A stretch of DNA of 64,000 nucleotides from contig JBFWMD010000006.1 of the NCBI GenBank assembly GCA_050251775.1, positions 1-64,000 on the forward strand. Reading direction: 5' to 3'. This document shows positions 49,370 through 57,946 of this stretch, one piece after another. The notes under the pieces are model-generated. The model did not search any database, was not told the DNA's origin, and worked only from the letters and a program-made list of their open reading frames with translations. Source of the stretch: Paucidesulfovibrio sp050251775 (GTDB lineage: Bacteria > Desulfobacterota > Desulfovibrionia > Desulfovibrionales > Desulfovibrionaceae). The first letter of the stretch is position 1; each line of letters opens with the position of its first letter. Both the position numbers and the translations under genes were made by a program.

Positions 49370-50070
49370 GGCCGCACCCCGGTAAGCACGTAGTTGCGCG
49401 TGGTCTTGTTGAAATATTCGTTCACGTCCGTGCCCAGGCGCACATCCTGGAACTGCGCTTCGGCCAGTTCGCGCAGGGCGTTCTCGTTCGCAAAGCGGTA
49501 CAGGACCAAGCCGTTGCGGTAGTCGCCGTCCTGGCGCACGCGCATGAGGTTTTCCCCGGCGGGCTCGCCGTTCTGGAAAATCCAGTTCTCCGGGTGGTTG
49601 GTGGTCAGGTAGATGCGTCCGCCCGGCGTCAGCACCCGTGCGAATTCCGCAAAGGCCTCAGCAAGTTCCTCGCGGCTCTGCACATAATGAATGGTGTTCA
49701 TGGACAGGAGCATTTGAAATGCCCCGTCCGCGAAGGGGATGGCCTGATTCGTGCCGCAACGCACCTCGGCCCGCGCCCCGTAGGCCTGGATGTTGCGCAG
49801 GGCGTTGGCCGTCAGTTCCGGGGTGATGTCAAAGGCGCTGGCCGTCCAGCCGAGTTGGTCCAGAGTCACGGTGTTGTACCCTGCGCCGCAGCCCGCATCC
49901 AGGGCGGGGCGTCCGCGCCCATGGCGGAAATCATCGCCGAACGCGCCCGTGCGAAAGAGGTAGACGAGCTTTTGCTGTCCCGGCGTGAGAACGCGGCATT
50001 TGTTGGTCCGCACATGTTCCTCCGGGAAAAAAGCGTTGTGCTGGTCCGCCAGCCTTCCGGAATGGGTCAT
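49366..50070 (-). CDS. SAM-dependent methyltransferase
   Basis: A 234-residue class I methyltransferase. ALDAGCGAGYNTVTLDQLG near 54-72 is motif I, FDITPEL follows, MLLSMNTIHYVQSREELAE near 120-138 is motif II, and LTPGGRIYLTTNHPENW near 151 the next strand. The ATG at 50070 overlaps the upstream radical SAM stop by 4 bases; its own stop overlaps the amidohydrolase GTG. It resembles type 11 methyltransferases. The substrate is unknown but is presumably an intermediate of this operon. Confidence 0.85.
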   Translation of the reverse strand: MTHSGRLADQHNAFFPEEHVRTNKCRVLTPGQQKLVYLFRTGAFGDDFRHGRGRPALDAGCGAGYNTVTLDQLGWTASAFDITPELTANALRNIQAYGARAEVRCGTNQAIPFADGAFQMLLSMNTIHYVQSREELAEAFAEFARVLTPGGRIYLTTNHPENWIFQNGEPAGENLMRVRQDGDYRNGLVLYRFANENALRELAEAQFQDVRLGTDVNEYFNKTTRNYVLTGVRP

Positions 50071-51257
50071 TCGCGTCCCCGCAGTGGGTAGAGTGTGCCG
50101 ATGCATTTGTTGCAGGCCGGAAAAGACCCGGCCTGTTTTAGTTCCAGACGAATCTGCCGGGCGCGCTCTGAATTCCAGGCGGCCATGAAGCCCTGGTCAA
50201 AGGCATTGCCCAGGTTCGGGAGGATGCAGTGGCCGTAGATGCCGATATTGCCTTCGAGGTCGAGCTGGGCGGCGTACCAGGGCAGGTAGCAGGGCGTGCC
50301 CGGAAACATGCGCGTGGCCGGATCGTAGAATGCTTCGAGGTCCTCGTTCTTGAGCCAGGGCGAAAAATAATGGTGATAGTCGCTCTGGGGGTAACGCGTT
50401 GCAAGGGCTTCAATCTGGCCCTGGAGCACGTCGGTCCTGAGTTCCAACAGGGCGATGTTGTCGATGCTGGAGCGCTTCAGATCGACGAAAAGCGGCGAGG
50501 CGGCCCGCGTCTCGTCGATCTCCCACTGGGTGGTGTAGAGCAGGTGGTTGAAGTTGATGTAGACTTCGCCGAGAAGTCCCTCGCGCTCCAGCCCTTCCAT
50601 GCATTCCAGAAGATTGAAGTAGTTGAAGTTGCTCACGGTATAGCAGAGACCCACGATGGGTCGCTTGCGCCCGGCCAGCCGCTTGGCTTCGACCAACGCC
50701 TTGAGCCCGGCGATGGTCCGGGCATGACTGTCCTTTTTGCCGCGAATGCCGTCATGGACCGCTGCGGTGCCGTCCAGGGAAACGCGCACCAGGTCGGCCA
50801 GTTCCGCGAGCCAGGGCGCGTGCTTCTGGAGCATCCAGCCGTTGGTGATGGTGTAGTATTTGAGTCCCTTGGCCTTGATGTATTCTGCGGTCTCGCGCAG
50901 CCGCGAATAGAGCAGCGGCTCCACGAAATTGGTCTTGATGATCGGGTCAAAGGGAGCCATTTCGTCCACGATGTCCTGGATGCGCTCAAAGGGAAGCTCT
51001 TGATAGCGCCGGGTCTGCACGTAGCGGTCCGAGAACTGGTTCTCGTGCAGCCGGGCCATGCGCGAGGCGTTGGCCGTGCCGATGTCGCACATCTTGCAGG
51101 ACATGAAGCAATTGTTGTTCACGGACAGGCAAAGGGTGTGGGGGGGGGCGGCCACGCCGTCGTCGCGCTCGTAGTAGGCCTTGCTCTGCGCCTCGCGCTG
51201 GCGGATGGTCTCGTATTCCTGGCGTGAAGCCCTGGTCTTGCCCTGCGCTGCGTTCAT
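50067..51257 (-). CDS. Radical SAM/SPASM protein
   Basis: A 396-residue radical SAM enzyme. The cluster motif CFMSCKMC is near 50-57, preceded by LCLSVNNN. TNFVEPLLYSRL near 110 and YYTITNGWML near 135 follow the barrel. The C-terminal SPASM part has TPCYLPWYAAQLD, GIYGHCILPNLGN and ACNKCIGTLYPL. GGAGG lies 7 bases before the ATG at 51257, which overlaps the previous radical SAM gene's stop (ATGA). It and the next two genes form a run of three radical SAM proteins with distinct sequences. Confidence 0.85.
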   Translation of the reverse strand: MNAAQGKTRASRQEYETIRQREAQSKAYYERDDGVAAPPHTLCLSVNNNCFMSCKMCDIGTANASRMARLHENQFSDRYVQTRRYQELPFERIQDIVDEMAPFDPIIKTNFVEPLLYSRLRETAEYIKAKGLKYYTITNGWMLQKHAPWLAELADLVRVSLDGTAAVHDGIRGKKDSHARTIAGLKALVEAKRLAGRKRPIVGLCYTVSNFNYFNLLECMEGLEREGLLGEVYINFNHLLYTTQWEIDETRAASPLFVDLKRSSIDNIALLELRTDVLQGQIEALATRYPQSDYHHYFSPWLKNEDLEAFYDPATRMFPGTPCYLPWYAAQLDLEGNIGIYGHCILPNLGNAFDQGFMAAWNSERARQIRLELKQAGSFPACNKCIGTLYPLRGRE

Positions 51258-52342
51258 GACGCCGCCTCCATCCGGGCATAGCGTTCGTGCAGGCCCTGGA
51301 AGAAGTATTCGCATTTGCGGCATTGGGATACCAGATTCTCCAGGCTTTCCAGACTGTCCAGCAATCGACGCCGCGCCGGATGGGCAAGCGCGGCGAGCGC
51401 GGCATTGACGCCGTCCCCTCCGTTCCCGCTGTTCCGGCCCACCTTGCCGAAGGAGCCGTAGCCTTCGCGGGCCATGATCGGGCAGCAGTAGACCACGTTA
51501 CCAAGCAGTTCGTCTTCGCTGTATTCCAGGGGACCGAAGTTGAGATGCAGGCAGGATCCGATGGAGCAGCGCAGGGCCGGATCCTCCCGGTCGTACCCGC
51601 GCCGCCCCGCCAGCAGCGCGAAGTAGGCCGGGTACTGCACACGCACGCCCAACTCCTTTCCGCGCTCTTCGCAGGCCAGCACCAGATCGAAGAACTTCCG
51701 CTCTTCGGCGATGTGGTCGAAGAATTTTCCCTGCACATCCGTGTCCAGAAAGTTTACGAAGGTTTTTACAATAACCTTGCGCACCCCTGCCTCGGCCACG
51801 GTTTCAATGAATCGGGGCAGGAGGTCCGCTGTTTGCGGGGTGACGAGGTTGTGGACTTCGAAGTTCAGTTTCGGATTGCGCAGGGCTGAAGCGTTGATCA
51901 CCGCACGAATGTTTCCCAGGGTCGTGTCGAAACTCGCGCCCCGGCGCAGTTCCTCATAGTGCCCTGACTCGCCGGAATCGAGGTTTGTGTAAAGCCCGTC
52001 CAGGCCCAAGTCCATGAGCCGGTCGATGTGCGGGGTCAGCAATCGGGAGAAGTTGCTGGTCAGCGAGCAGGTCAGGCCACGTTCCTTGACCAGCGCGATC
52101 ATCTCCAGAATTTCCGGGTTGAGCATGGGCTCGCCCATGCCTGTGAAGGTCACGTTGGCGAGCTTGCCGCCTGTTGCCGGGTCGGCGAAGGCGTCCAGCT
52201 GGCGGCGCAGATCGTCCAGGCGCAGGGTGAAGCCCGGAGCGCCCAGGCGCGGGCTCCAGAGGGGGGAATGGTAAGGGCAATAGGTGCAGCGGTAGTTGCA
52301 CTTATTGGTCGCGTTGACATAAAGTTGCTCTGGAAGCCGCAT
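51254..52342 (-). CDS. Radical SAM/SPASM protein
   Basis: A 362-residue radical SAM enzyme. The cluster motif CNYRCTYC is near 15-22; VTFTGMGEPMLNPEIL near 66 is the G-E-P segment that binds S-adenosylmethionine; CSLTSNFSRLL follows. Later cysteines (CSIGSCLHLNFG, VVYCCPIM) and the C-terminal CRKCEYFFQGLH provide auxiliary cluster ligands. AAGGGAGA precedes the ATG at 52342. Its stop overlaps the next gene's start. The function is unknown. Confidence 0.85.
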   Translation of the reverse strand: MRLPEQLYVNATNKCNYRCTYCPYHSPLWSPRLGAPGFTLRLDDLRRQLDAFADPATGGKLANVTFTGMGEPMLNPEILEMIALVKERGLTCSLTSNFSRLLTPHIDRLMDLGLDGLYTNLDSGESGHYEELRRGASFDTTLGNIRAVINASALRNPKLNFEVHNLVTPQTADLLPRFIETVAEAGVRKVIVKTFVNFLDTDVQGKFFDHIAEERKFFDLVLACEERGKELGVRVQYPAYFALLAGRRGYDREDPALRCSIGSCLHLNFGPLEYSEDELLGNVVYCCPIMAREGYGSFGKVGRNSGNGGDGVNAALAALAHPARRRLLDSLESLENLVSQCRKCEYFFQGLHERYARMEAAS

Positions 52343-52380
52343 GATCGTTCTCCCTTGGACGGCTCGCGCCGGAATTCGGA

Positions 52381-53484
52381 CTACGCTTCCGCTGCGGCGG
52401 CCCGTTCGCCTTCGTGTCCGGCCTGGGCGCAGGGGGGGCATTCGGCCCTGGTCTTGACCTTTACGGCGTCCGAGAAGGTGCGCAGCCGGTTGAACTGGCA
52501 TTCCGCGCACTCGAAGACATTGCCCTTGTCCGAGGTCCTGTAGATTGTGCGGAAGCGTTCGGCCCGTTCGCCGTTGAAGACCTCCAGCACGCCCTCTTCA
52601 AAGATGTTCCCGAAGTACATGCCCTCCCGGTAATTGGAAAGCACGCCCAGACAGCAGGGGTATGACTCGCCGTCCACATGGGCGAAGAGTTCGTCCTTGA
52701 CCATTTCGCAGTTGCCATCGCGGGGCAGGAGCTGGGCGCGGTTCTTGTAGACGCCGTGTTCCTCGTCGAAATAGTACAGATCGTAGGGGATCTTGCGCGG
52801 GGCCCAGTGGTCGTGGGATTCCTTGGTGCTCCAGCCCTTGTGCTCCAGGCGATAGTCGATGTCCGGCGCGGGCAGCACGAACGCGGCTTCGCGGAAGATC
52901 ACGTTCGGCAGCTTGGCGACCCAATCCTTGGCCGTCTGGACCTCCTCCTCGTTGAAGCGGTGGATGATGTACTTGAAGGTGATCTTGGGGCGCAAGCCCT
53001 GGGGCTGCTCCGCAGCGAGTCGGGCAAAGGTCTCGATGATCTCCAGAACCTGCTTGAGATCGCCACCCCTGCGGTACTTCTCGTAACTCTCCTGGCTGAA
53101 CCCGTCCACGGAGAAGGTCACGTCCGTGGGGCCGAGCGGGGCCAGGCGATGCGGGTCCAGGGGCAGGCCGTTGGTGTGGAACTGGAGCGGGAACTTTCGT
53201 TCCAGTCCGGCGTAGCGGACCATCTCGTAGACATCGGGGTTCAGGAACGGTTCGCCCGCGCCGTAGAGGCTGAGCAGGGGCCGAAACTCCAGGGTGTCGT
53301 CCACGACCCGTTGGAATTCCTCAAAGGTCATGAATTTTTTGTCCGTACGGTAGAGATCCTTCAGGGACTTGCCCTTGCGGTCCAGGCCGTGGATGCAGCC
53401 GGGGCAGCGCAGGTTGCACCGGAAGGCCGGGGTCAGCCAGATGACCTTGGGGCAACGCAGGCCGCTTTTTTCGTTTCCGTTCAT
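52381..53484 (-). CDS. Radical SAM/SPASM protein
   Basis: A 367-residue radical SAM enzyme. The cluster motif is CNLRCPGC near 22-29; LYGAGEPFLNPDVYEM near 72-87, QFHTNGLPLD near 100 and VTFSVDGFSQESY near 120 follow the usual order. The SPASM part has SYPCCLGVLSNYREGMYFGNI and a Cys-rich tail with ECAECQFNRLRTF and ECPPCAQAG. AAGGAGA lies upstream of the ATG at 53484. It is followed after 38 bases by the next radical SAM gene. Confidence 0.85.
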   Translation of the reverse strand: MNGNEKSGLRCPKVIWLTPAFRCNLRCPGCIHGLDRKGKSLKDLYRTDKKFMTFEEFQRVVDDTLEFRPLLSLYGAGEPFLNPDVYEMVRYAGLERKFPLQFHTNGLPLDPHRLAPLGPTDVTFSVDGFSQESYEKYRRGGDLKQVLEIIETFARLAAEQPQGLRPKITFKYIIHRFNEEEVQTAKDWVAKLPNVIFREAAFVLPAPDIDYRLEHKGWSTKESHDHWAPRKIPYDLYYFDEEHGVYKNRAQLLPRDGNCEMVKDELFAHVDGESYPCCLGVLSNYREGMYFGNIFEEGVLEVFNGERAERFRTIYRTSDKGNVFECAECQFNRLRTFSDAVKVKTRAECPPCAQAGHEGERAAAAEA

Positions 53485-53507
53485 GTCCTGTCTCCTTGTC
53501 AGCGTCT

Positions 53508-54434
53508 TCAGACGCTGATGTTGTAAATAACGTTCGAGTTTTTGCCCTTCAGCCATGCGTTGGAGCCTCCGGCCTCGGTGACGCAGGGGCAGGAAAGGTC
53601 TTCGCCCGTCAGCTCGCCGAGGTCTGATTGCCAGCGAACATCGAGGTCGGAACCCAGTCGGACCAGCCCGTTCTTGGTGCTGATCAGAAATCCGTTGTCC
53701 ACCCGGGCCAGACTCAGAGGTTCGCTGTCGAGAAGCACTGTGCGCAGGGGGGGCTGCCAGGAGTGCGTCAGCGTGTGGACCATGAGCGCGTTGGGATTGA
53801 AGTGCAGGCTGAGCAGCAGCCCGTTCGCCCAGAAGAGGCGCTCCATGTGCGGCAGGCCGTTGAGAAGGAAGCGCGGCTCGCGGCCCTGGTCCGCCATGCC
53901 CAGGCTGACCACGCCGTGGCTGCCGTTGCTGTAACCGAGCAGGATGTCGTTCTCACGACAGCAGGCGTAGCGCGGGTGAAATTCGCCGCAACCGCCGGTT
54001 GCGGCGGGCACTTCCATCCGGGCCACTTCTTGGCCTCCAGGCTCGAAACAGCGCAGCAGGCGGGCCTTGCCATCCACGGCCCAGAGCAGGTTTCGGAATT
54101 CGTCCACAAACACGAAAAAGGGCCGGAAGGAAAATGGCCAGCGCCGGACGGAGCGGGCAACCTGGTCGAGGAAGGTGGCCTCGAGCCGTTCGTCCTCACT
54201 GCGGGAAAGGGTGAAGAACGTATTGCCCGGCATGTTCTGGATCTGCATAGGAATGGGGTTGTCAAAGCGAATTTTTCGCTCCAGGCGCACTTCGGTCTCT
54301 CCGGGACGCCTGTTTGCGGCATGGCGGCTCAGACTGCCCAGCCCGGACCAGAGCAGTGGAGAATCGTATTGGGAAAAGGTCGTGGCCAGGGCGCTCAGCG
54401 CACACATGTCCATGTGTTGTTCAGGCGTGGGCAT
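53508..54434 (-). CDS. Unknown protein with beta-propeller-like repeats
   Basis: A 308-residue protein I do not recognise. From about residue 85 it is built of repeating strands such as FFVFVDEFRNLLWAVDGKARLLRCFEPGG, NDILLGYSNGSHGVVSLG, GFLISTKNGLVRLG and DVRWQSDLGELTG, the pattern of a beta-propeller. There is no signal peptide, so it is probably cytoplasmic. AAGGAG lies 8 bases before the ATG at 54434; the start overlaps the upstream gene by 14 bases. It sits between an unknown gene and the three radical SAM genes, so it may be a scaffold or sensor for them. Confidence 0.55.
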   Translation of the reverse strand: MPTPEQHMDMCALSALATTFSQYDSPLLWSGLGSLSRHAANRRPGETEVRLERKIRFDNPIPMQIQNMPGNTFFTLSRSEDERLEATFLDQVARSVRRWPFSFRPFFVFVDEFRNLLWAVDGKARLLRCFEPGGQEVARMEVPAATGGCGEFHPRYACCRENDILLGYSNGSHGVVSLGMADQGREPRFLLNGLPHMERLFWANGLLLSLHFNPNALMVHTLTHSWQPPLRTVLLDSEPLSLARVDNGFLISTKNGLVRLGSDLDVRWQSDLGELTGEDLSCPCVTEAGGSNAWLKGKNSNVIYNISV

Positions 54435-55737
54435 GCTGCGGCTCCTTGCGGTCGGACGGGAACGGCCGGGCAGGCACGTCCTGCCGTGTCCGCTTCTGAA
54501 AAATTGTGTGCCGCAGGTGGTCGATCTCGTTACGCACGAGCCCCAGGGGCCGCCCCACGGACAGGGCGCGGAGCGTGGAAGCATCGGGCCGGAGCAGATC
54601 CCCGGCGCGGCCCATGCACAGGCTCGGGGAAAGCCGCACGCAATCGGGATAGGCCTGACGACCATGAATGATCTGGTTGGTGTCATTGCGGATCAGCACG
54701 CCGCCTTCGCGCCGCCAAAGTCCCTGATCCTGCTGCACGCTACGCGTGATGTCGTAGCCGCCGGAGTGGACCTCCTGAAGCAGGGCAAAGGGGATGCCGG
54801 GCGCGTCCGGCAATCCGGGCAGTTCGCAGCGGCCCTGGGGGTGGTAGGTCAGATCGAAGCTCTGTCCTGGATAGGCCAGATGCAGGAGCAGGCTGGACTC
54901 CGGAGCGTGCCCACCCTGCAGCAGCCGGAAATAATACTTGCCGTTCTCGCACTGGACCACGGCCTGGAACGTGCCTTGCGCATCCAGGGCAACGCCGGCC
55001 AGCAAAGGTTGCTCTTCCCTTGCGGCAACACGCAGCCGGGGCAGGGCATCTTCCGGCAGCAGCGCAACTGCACGCCCGTCCACCTGGAAGTGGCAAATGG
55101 CCCGGCCTGCGGCCAGGGCGGCGGCGGGGTTCTCTTCTTGCGGCGCTCCGGCAAGAAGGCTGGCAAGGTTCCATATTCCGGCGAGATTAGCGCACGGATC
55201 CAGCGTGGGCGCGGGCAGGCTGAAGGGGCGGGAGCGGACCACGGGCACGCCGTGGGCTTCCTGGCGGGTGTCAAAGAGCACGGCGTAGCCTACGCTGCTC
55301 GCGTTGTAGTGGCGCAGGAACTGGCAAGGATTTTCGCGCGGTGCTTCGGCCAGGGTCAGGATGTTCTGAGGTTCCCGCTCCCAGGCGCGGCAAAGGGTCT
55401 GCGCATCTGCATCCGTGGCGTCGAGGCAGCGCAAGTCCGCCACGAGCACGGCGCTGTCCTGCGGCAGGGCTTGCAGGGCCTGGGAGGTTGCTGCGGGCAG
55501 CCAGGGCTCGGTTTCGGGTTCCGGATGCACGGTGAGCAACTGGTGGGCCAGGGGCTGGAGTTGTGTTGCGAATCTCGGGGTGGTGGCCACGACGACCCGG
55601 CGGCCCTGGAGTCCCGGCAGCAGTCGCCGCACCTGCCGCAGGGCGGCTTCAGGGGCCAGAGGGCTGTTCTTCCAGAAGGCGTCCCCGGCTTCCGGGACAA
55701 GCATGAGCAGGGCATGGGCCGGTTCAGTGGTTTTCAA
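54421..55737 (-). CDS. Unknown protein of the glycan operon
   Basis: A protein of about 438 residues with no recognised family. It has LRQVRRLLPGLQGRRVVVATTPRFA near 58, DSAVLVADLRCLDATD near 115, WNLASLLAG near 187 and RNDTNQIIHGRQAYPDC near 375. The start is uncertain: a TTG at 55737 has AGGAG 10 bases upstream and lies inside the end of the cytidylyltransferase gene; an ATG at 55704 has no ribosome binding site. I prefer the TTG. It overlaps both neighbours. The next gene is the beta-propeller-like protein, and the two may work together. Confidence 0.5.
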   Translation of the reverse strand: MKTTEPAHALLMLVPEAGDAFWKNSPLAPEAALRQVRRLLPGLQGRRVVVATTPRFATQLQPLAHQLLTVHPEPETEPWLPAATSQALQALPQDSAVLVADLRCLDATDADAQTLCRAWEREPQNILTLAEAPRENPCQFLRHYNASSVGYAVLFDTRQEAHGVPVVRSRPFSLPAPTLDPCANLAGIWNLASLLAGAPQEENPAAALAAGRAICHFQVDGRAVALLPEDALPRLRVAAREEQPLLAGVALDAQGTFQAVVQCENGKYYFRLLQGGHAPESSLLLHLAYPGQSFDLTYHPQGRCELPGLPDAPGIPFALLQEVHSGGYDITRSVQQDQGLWRREGGVLIRNDTNQIIHGRQAYPDCVRLSPSLCMGRAGDLLRPDASTLRALSVGRPLGLVRNEIDHLRHTIFQKRTRQDVPARPFPSDRKEPQHAHA

Positions 55738-56404
55738 AGCTGTACAACTCCTGTTGGAGGATGCGCTCTGCCAGAAGGAAGTCCTCCTCAGTATCCAGGT
55801 CGATGAGCTGGGCCGGGTCCGTGACCTTATAGACATAGCTGGTCCCGGTGTATTGGCCGAAGCGGCTGGCCGAGAGCAGCCCCAGGGGTCTGCTGAACAT
55901 GCCCCGGTCCAGGCCTTCCAGATTGCGGAAAAGCGGCGTCAGCCAGTCGTTCCGCAGGACATGGAATTCGTCTTCGCGGCCCGCCGGGCAGACAGTGGAA
56001 AACAGACGATGCCCGTCCTGCAGGGCCTGTTGTGCCGCGCAGAACATCCGTCGGCTGCGGAAGGGGTGCGTGGGATAGAGCACCAGGGTCGCCCAGATTT
56101 TTTCGCCGGAGTTCACCAGCCGCTGGACGGTGTAGGAAACAGCGTCGCCCACGATACTGTCGTCCTGGGCCAGTTCCGCGGGTCGCAGGAAGGGGACCTC
56201 GGCGCCCCAGGCCCGGGCGATTTCCGCGATTTCCTCGTCCTCGGTGGAAACCACGACCCGGTCCACCACTCCGCTCTGGAGAGCCTGCTCAATGGGCCAG
56301 GCCACGAGCGGCTTTCCACCGAGCAGGCGGATGTTTTTCCGGGGCACGCCCTTGGACCCGCCCCGTGCCGGGATGATGGCGATGGTTTCCTGATGCGGAC
56401 TCAT
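55724..56404 (-). CDS. CMP-nonulosonate-type cytidylyltransferase (NeuA/PseF-like)
   Basis: A 226-residue enzyme that activates a nonulosonic acid (sialic, legionaminic or pseudaminic type) with CTP to give the CMP-sugar. IAIIPARGGSKGVPRKNI near 8-25 is the signature nucleotide-binding loop; VVVSTEDEEIAEIA, RPAELAQDDS and LYPTHPFRS follow, and IDLDTEEDFLLAE near 200 carries the metal-binding Asp residues. It is the first gene of the long minus-strand operon, divergent from the methyltransferase. Partner genes for nonulosonate synthesis (synthase NeuB, epimerase NeuC) are not in the window, so the sugar may be made elsewhere or be of another type. Confidence 0.85.
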   Translation of the reverse strand: MSPHQETIAIIPARGGSKGVPRKNIRLLGGKPLVAWPIEQALQSGVVDRVVVSTEDEEIAEIARAWGAEVPFLRPAELAQDDSIVGDAVSYTVQRLVNSGEKIWATLVLYPTHPFRSRRMFCAAQQALQDGHRLFSTVCPAGREDEFHVLRNDWLTPLFRNLEGLDRGMFSRPLGLLSASRFGQYTGTSYVYKVTDPAQLIDLDTEEDFLLAERILQQELYSFENH

Positions 56405-56733
56405 GTCGGTTTTCCATTCATTTGGAGAGTGAATGATTTCTGGGATGTTAACCCAGCCACATTTCTCTTCGTCCCTTCTGCTTCAACACTTAAGGCGTCG
56501 GAGAATATTTTGTCCACCTTCTTTTTCCCTCATTGAGTGAAGGATTTTCCGGCGGGGACCTGCCGGTTTCTTGACGCTTCGAGCGGACCGCACGTCCCTG
56601 TCCAGTCCCGCTTCCCAGGAATATGCGGCGGAAGAAGCGGCCGGGTGGGCCTCCACAGGGGTTGCTTTCATGGATCATGCCAATGGCGACACCAGACGGC
56701 GTGATTTCTGCAAGCCCGCAGGAAACTGTCCGC
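56405..56733. other. Divergent intergenic region between cytidylyltransferase and methyltransferase
   Basis: These 329 bases are less GC-rich than the genes on either side, at least up to 56530. A hairpin CTGGG-ATGTTAA-CCCAG is at 56440-56456. Promoters for both divergent transcripts are expected here, but no strong consensus was seen. The methyltransferase frame is open back to 56623 without a convincing start. Confidence 0.5.
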
Positions 56734-57843
56734 ATGACCCCGGTCCCTTTTAAAAGCGGCCGTGATTTTGTATACAGCAGGTGGTACGAAAAGCAGATGA
56801 CTGTGCCGGATGCGGCGCGCTGGGAGCGGAACATGGGACCACGATTCGATATCGGCTTTGGCGGCATGCTGCATCTTGAGGAAAAAGTTGCCCTGTGCGG
56901 ATACGCCGCATCGTTGCAGCCGGGCAGCCACATTCTGGAGGTGGGCACGTCCAGCGGCCTGACCAGCTGCATGCTGCGCGCCAACGCGCCCCAGGCCGAG
57001 GTCAACAGTCTGGACATCCGGGACAAGCGGGCCGAACAGGTCGCGGCCAACCCGCCCGAGGGCGTGACCTTCCATCTGCTTTCCTCAATGCGCTTTGCCC
57101 AGGAGCATCCAGAAAAGCGTTTCGAGCTGCTTTTCATCGACGGCAGCCACACGTTGATCTGGGCCTATGCCGATTTCCTGGCCCTGAGCGTGCTGATGCC
57201 GGATGACGCGGTCGTGGCCTTTCACGACTACGCCCCGCGTTTTCCTCCGCTGCAGATCCTCTGCGACGCCCTGTCCAGCAGCGGCAGACTGCGCCACGGC
57301 GTCAAATCAACCACGCTGTTCCATGCCCGGCTGGATCCATCTGCCCCCCTGCCGGATGCGAATGTCTTTGGCGCAATCATCGCCCGGCATCGCGCCTGCG
57401 ACGAGCACCACCTGGCCGGATTCGAGGAGCGCGGCAGACGCGGGCTGGCCCTGCTCCGGGACGGCGGCATGCGCATCGTGGGCCGGGGCAAGCGCGGAAG
57501 GGCCCTGGCCGCCCTGGCCGGGGCGGACGCGTCCGCGCTGCTGGATTCAAATCAGGCCCGGGATCCGGAAATGACCTACTGCATTTGCAGTTGGTACGAC
57601 GCCGAGATTTTCGCCACGCTCATGAACAATGGCATTGACCCGAAGCGGGTGGTCTTCAGTGACGAGTTGATCTGGTACGGGTTTTTTCTGGATCTCATGC
57701 AAAACCGGGGGGACCGGCTCAAGGCCTATTTCGATGTCCAGGCCGGGATGCAAACGGACGGTAAGGCCTGTGAATGGCTGCTGTCCCTGCCGCGCGCGGA
57801 CCTGCTCTGGCTCTGCTGGTCCGGCATTCTGCTGGAAATTTAG
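56734..57843 (+). CDS. SAM-dependent methyltransferase (type 24-like) with C-terminal extension
   Basis: A protein of about 369 residues. The first half is a class I methyltransferase: ILEVGTSSGLTSCML near 68, then FELLFIDGSHTLIWAYADFL near 129 and DDAVVAFHDYAP, the pattern of the type 24 family. The second half (about 230-369) has no recognised domain but contains CICSWYDAEIFATLMNNG. ATG at 56734 with AGGAA upstream is my choice; ATGs at 56623 and 56677 are possible, so the N-terminus is uncertain. It is the only plus-strand gene in this part and ends at a bidirectional terminator. Confidence 0.7.
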   Translation: MTPVPFKSGRDFVYSRWYEKQMTVPDAARWERNMGPRFDIGFGGMLHLEEKVALCGYAASLQPGSHILEVGTSSGLTSCMLRANAPQAEVNSLDIRDKRAEQVAANPPEGVTFHLLSSMRFAQEHPEKRFELLFIDGSHTLIWAYADFLALSVLMPDDAVVAFHDYAPRFPPLQILCDALSSSGRLRHGVKSTTLFHARLDPSAPLPDANVFGAIIARHRACDEHHLAGFEERGRRGLALLRDGGMRIVGRGKRGRALAALAGADASALLDSNQARDPEMTYCICSWYDAEIFATLMNNGIDPKRVVFSDELIWYGFFLDLMQNRGDRLKAYFDVQAGMQTDGKACEWLLSLPRADLLWLCWSGILLEI

Positions 57844-57888
57844 CGCAAGGCCCGGGTCCCGCGTGCTTCCGGTCCACTTTCAATACGA

Positions 57889-57932
57889 CAAAGCCGCCGT
57901 TTTCGGTTTGGGAGCGGCGGCTTTGTTGTTTC
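57889..57932. terminator. Bidirectional terminator between convergent genes
   Basis: CAAAGCCGCCG (57889-57899) pairs perfectly with CGGCGGCTTTG (57915-57925) over an 11-bp stem, followed by TTGTTTCTCC. It lies between the methyltransferase (plus) and the aminotransferase (minus) and can serve both. Confidence 0.85.
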
Positions 57933-57946
57933 TCCTCAGGGAATCG

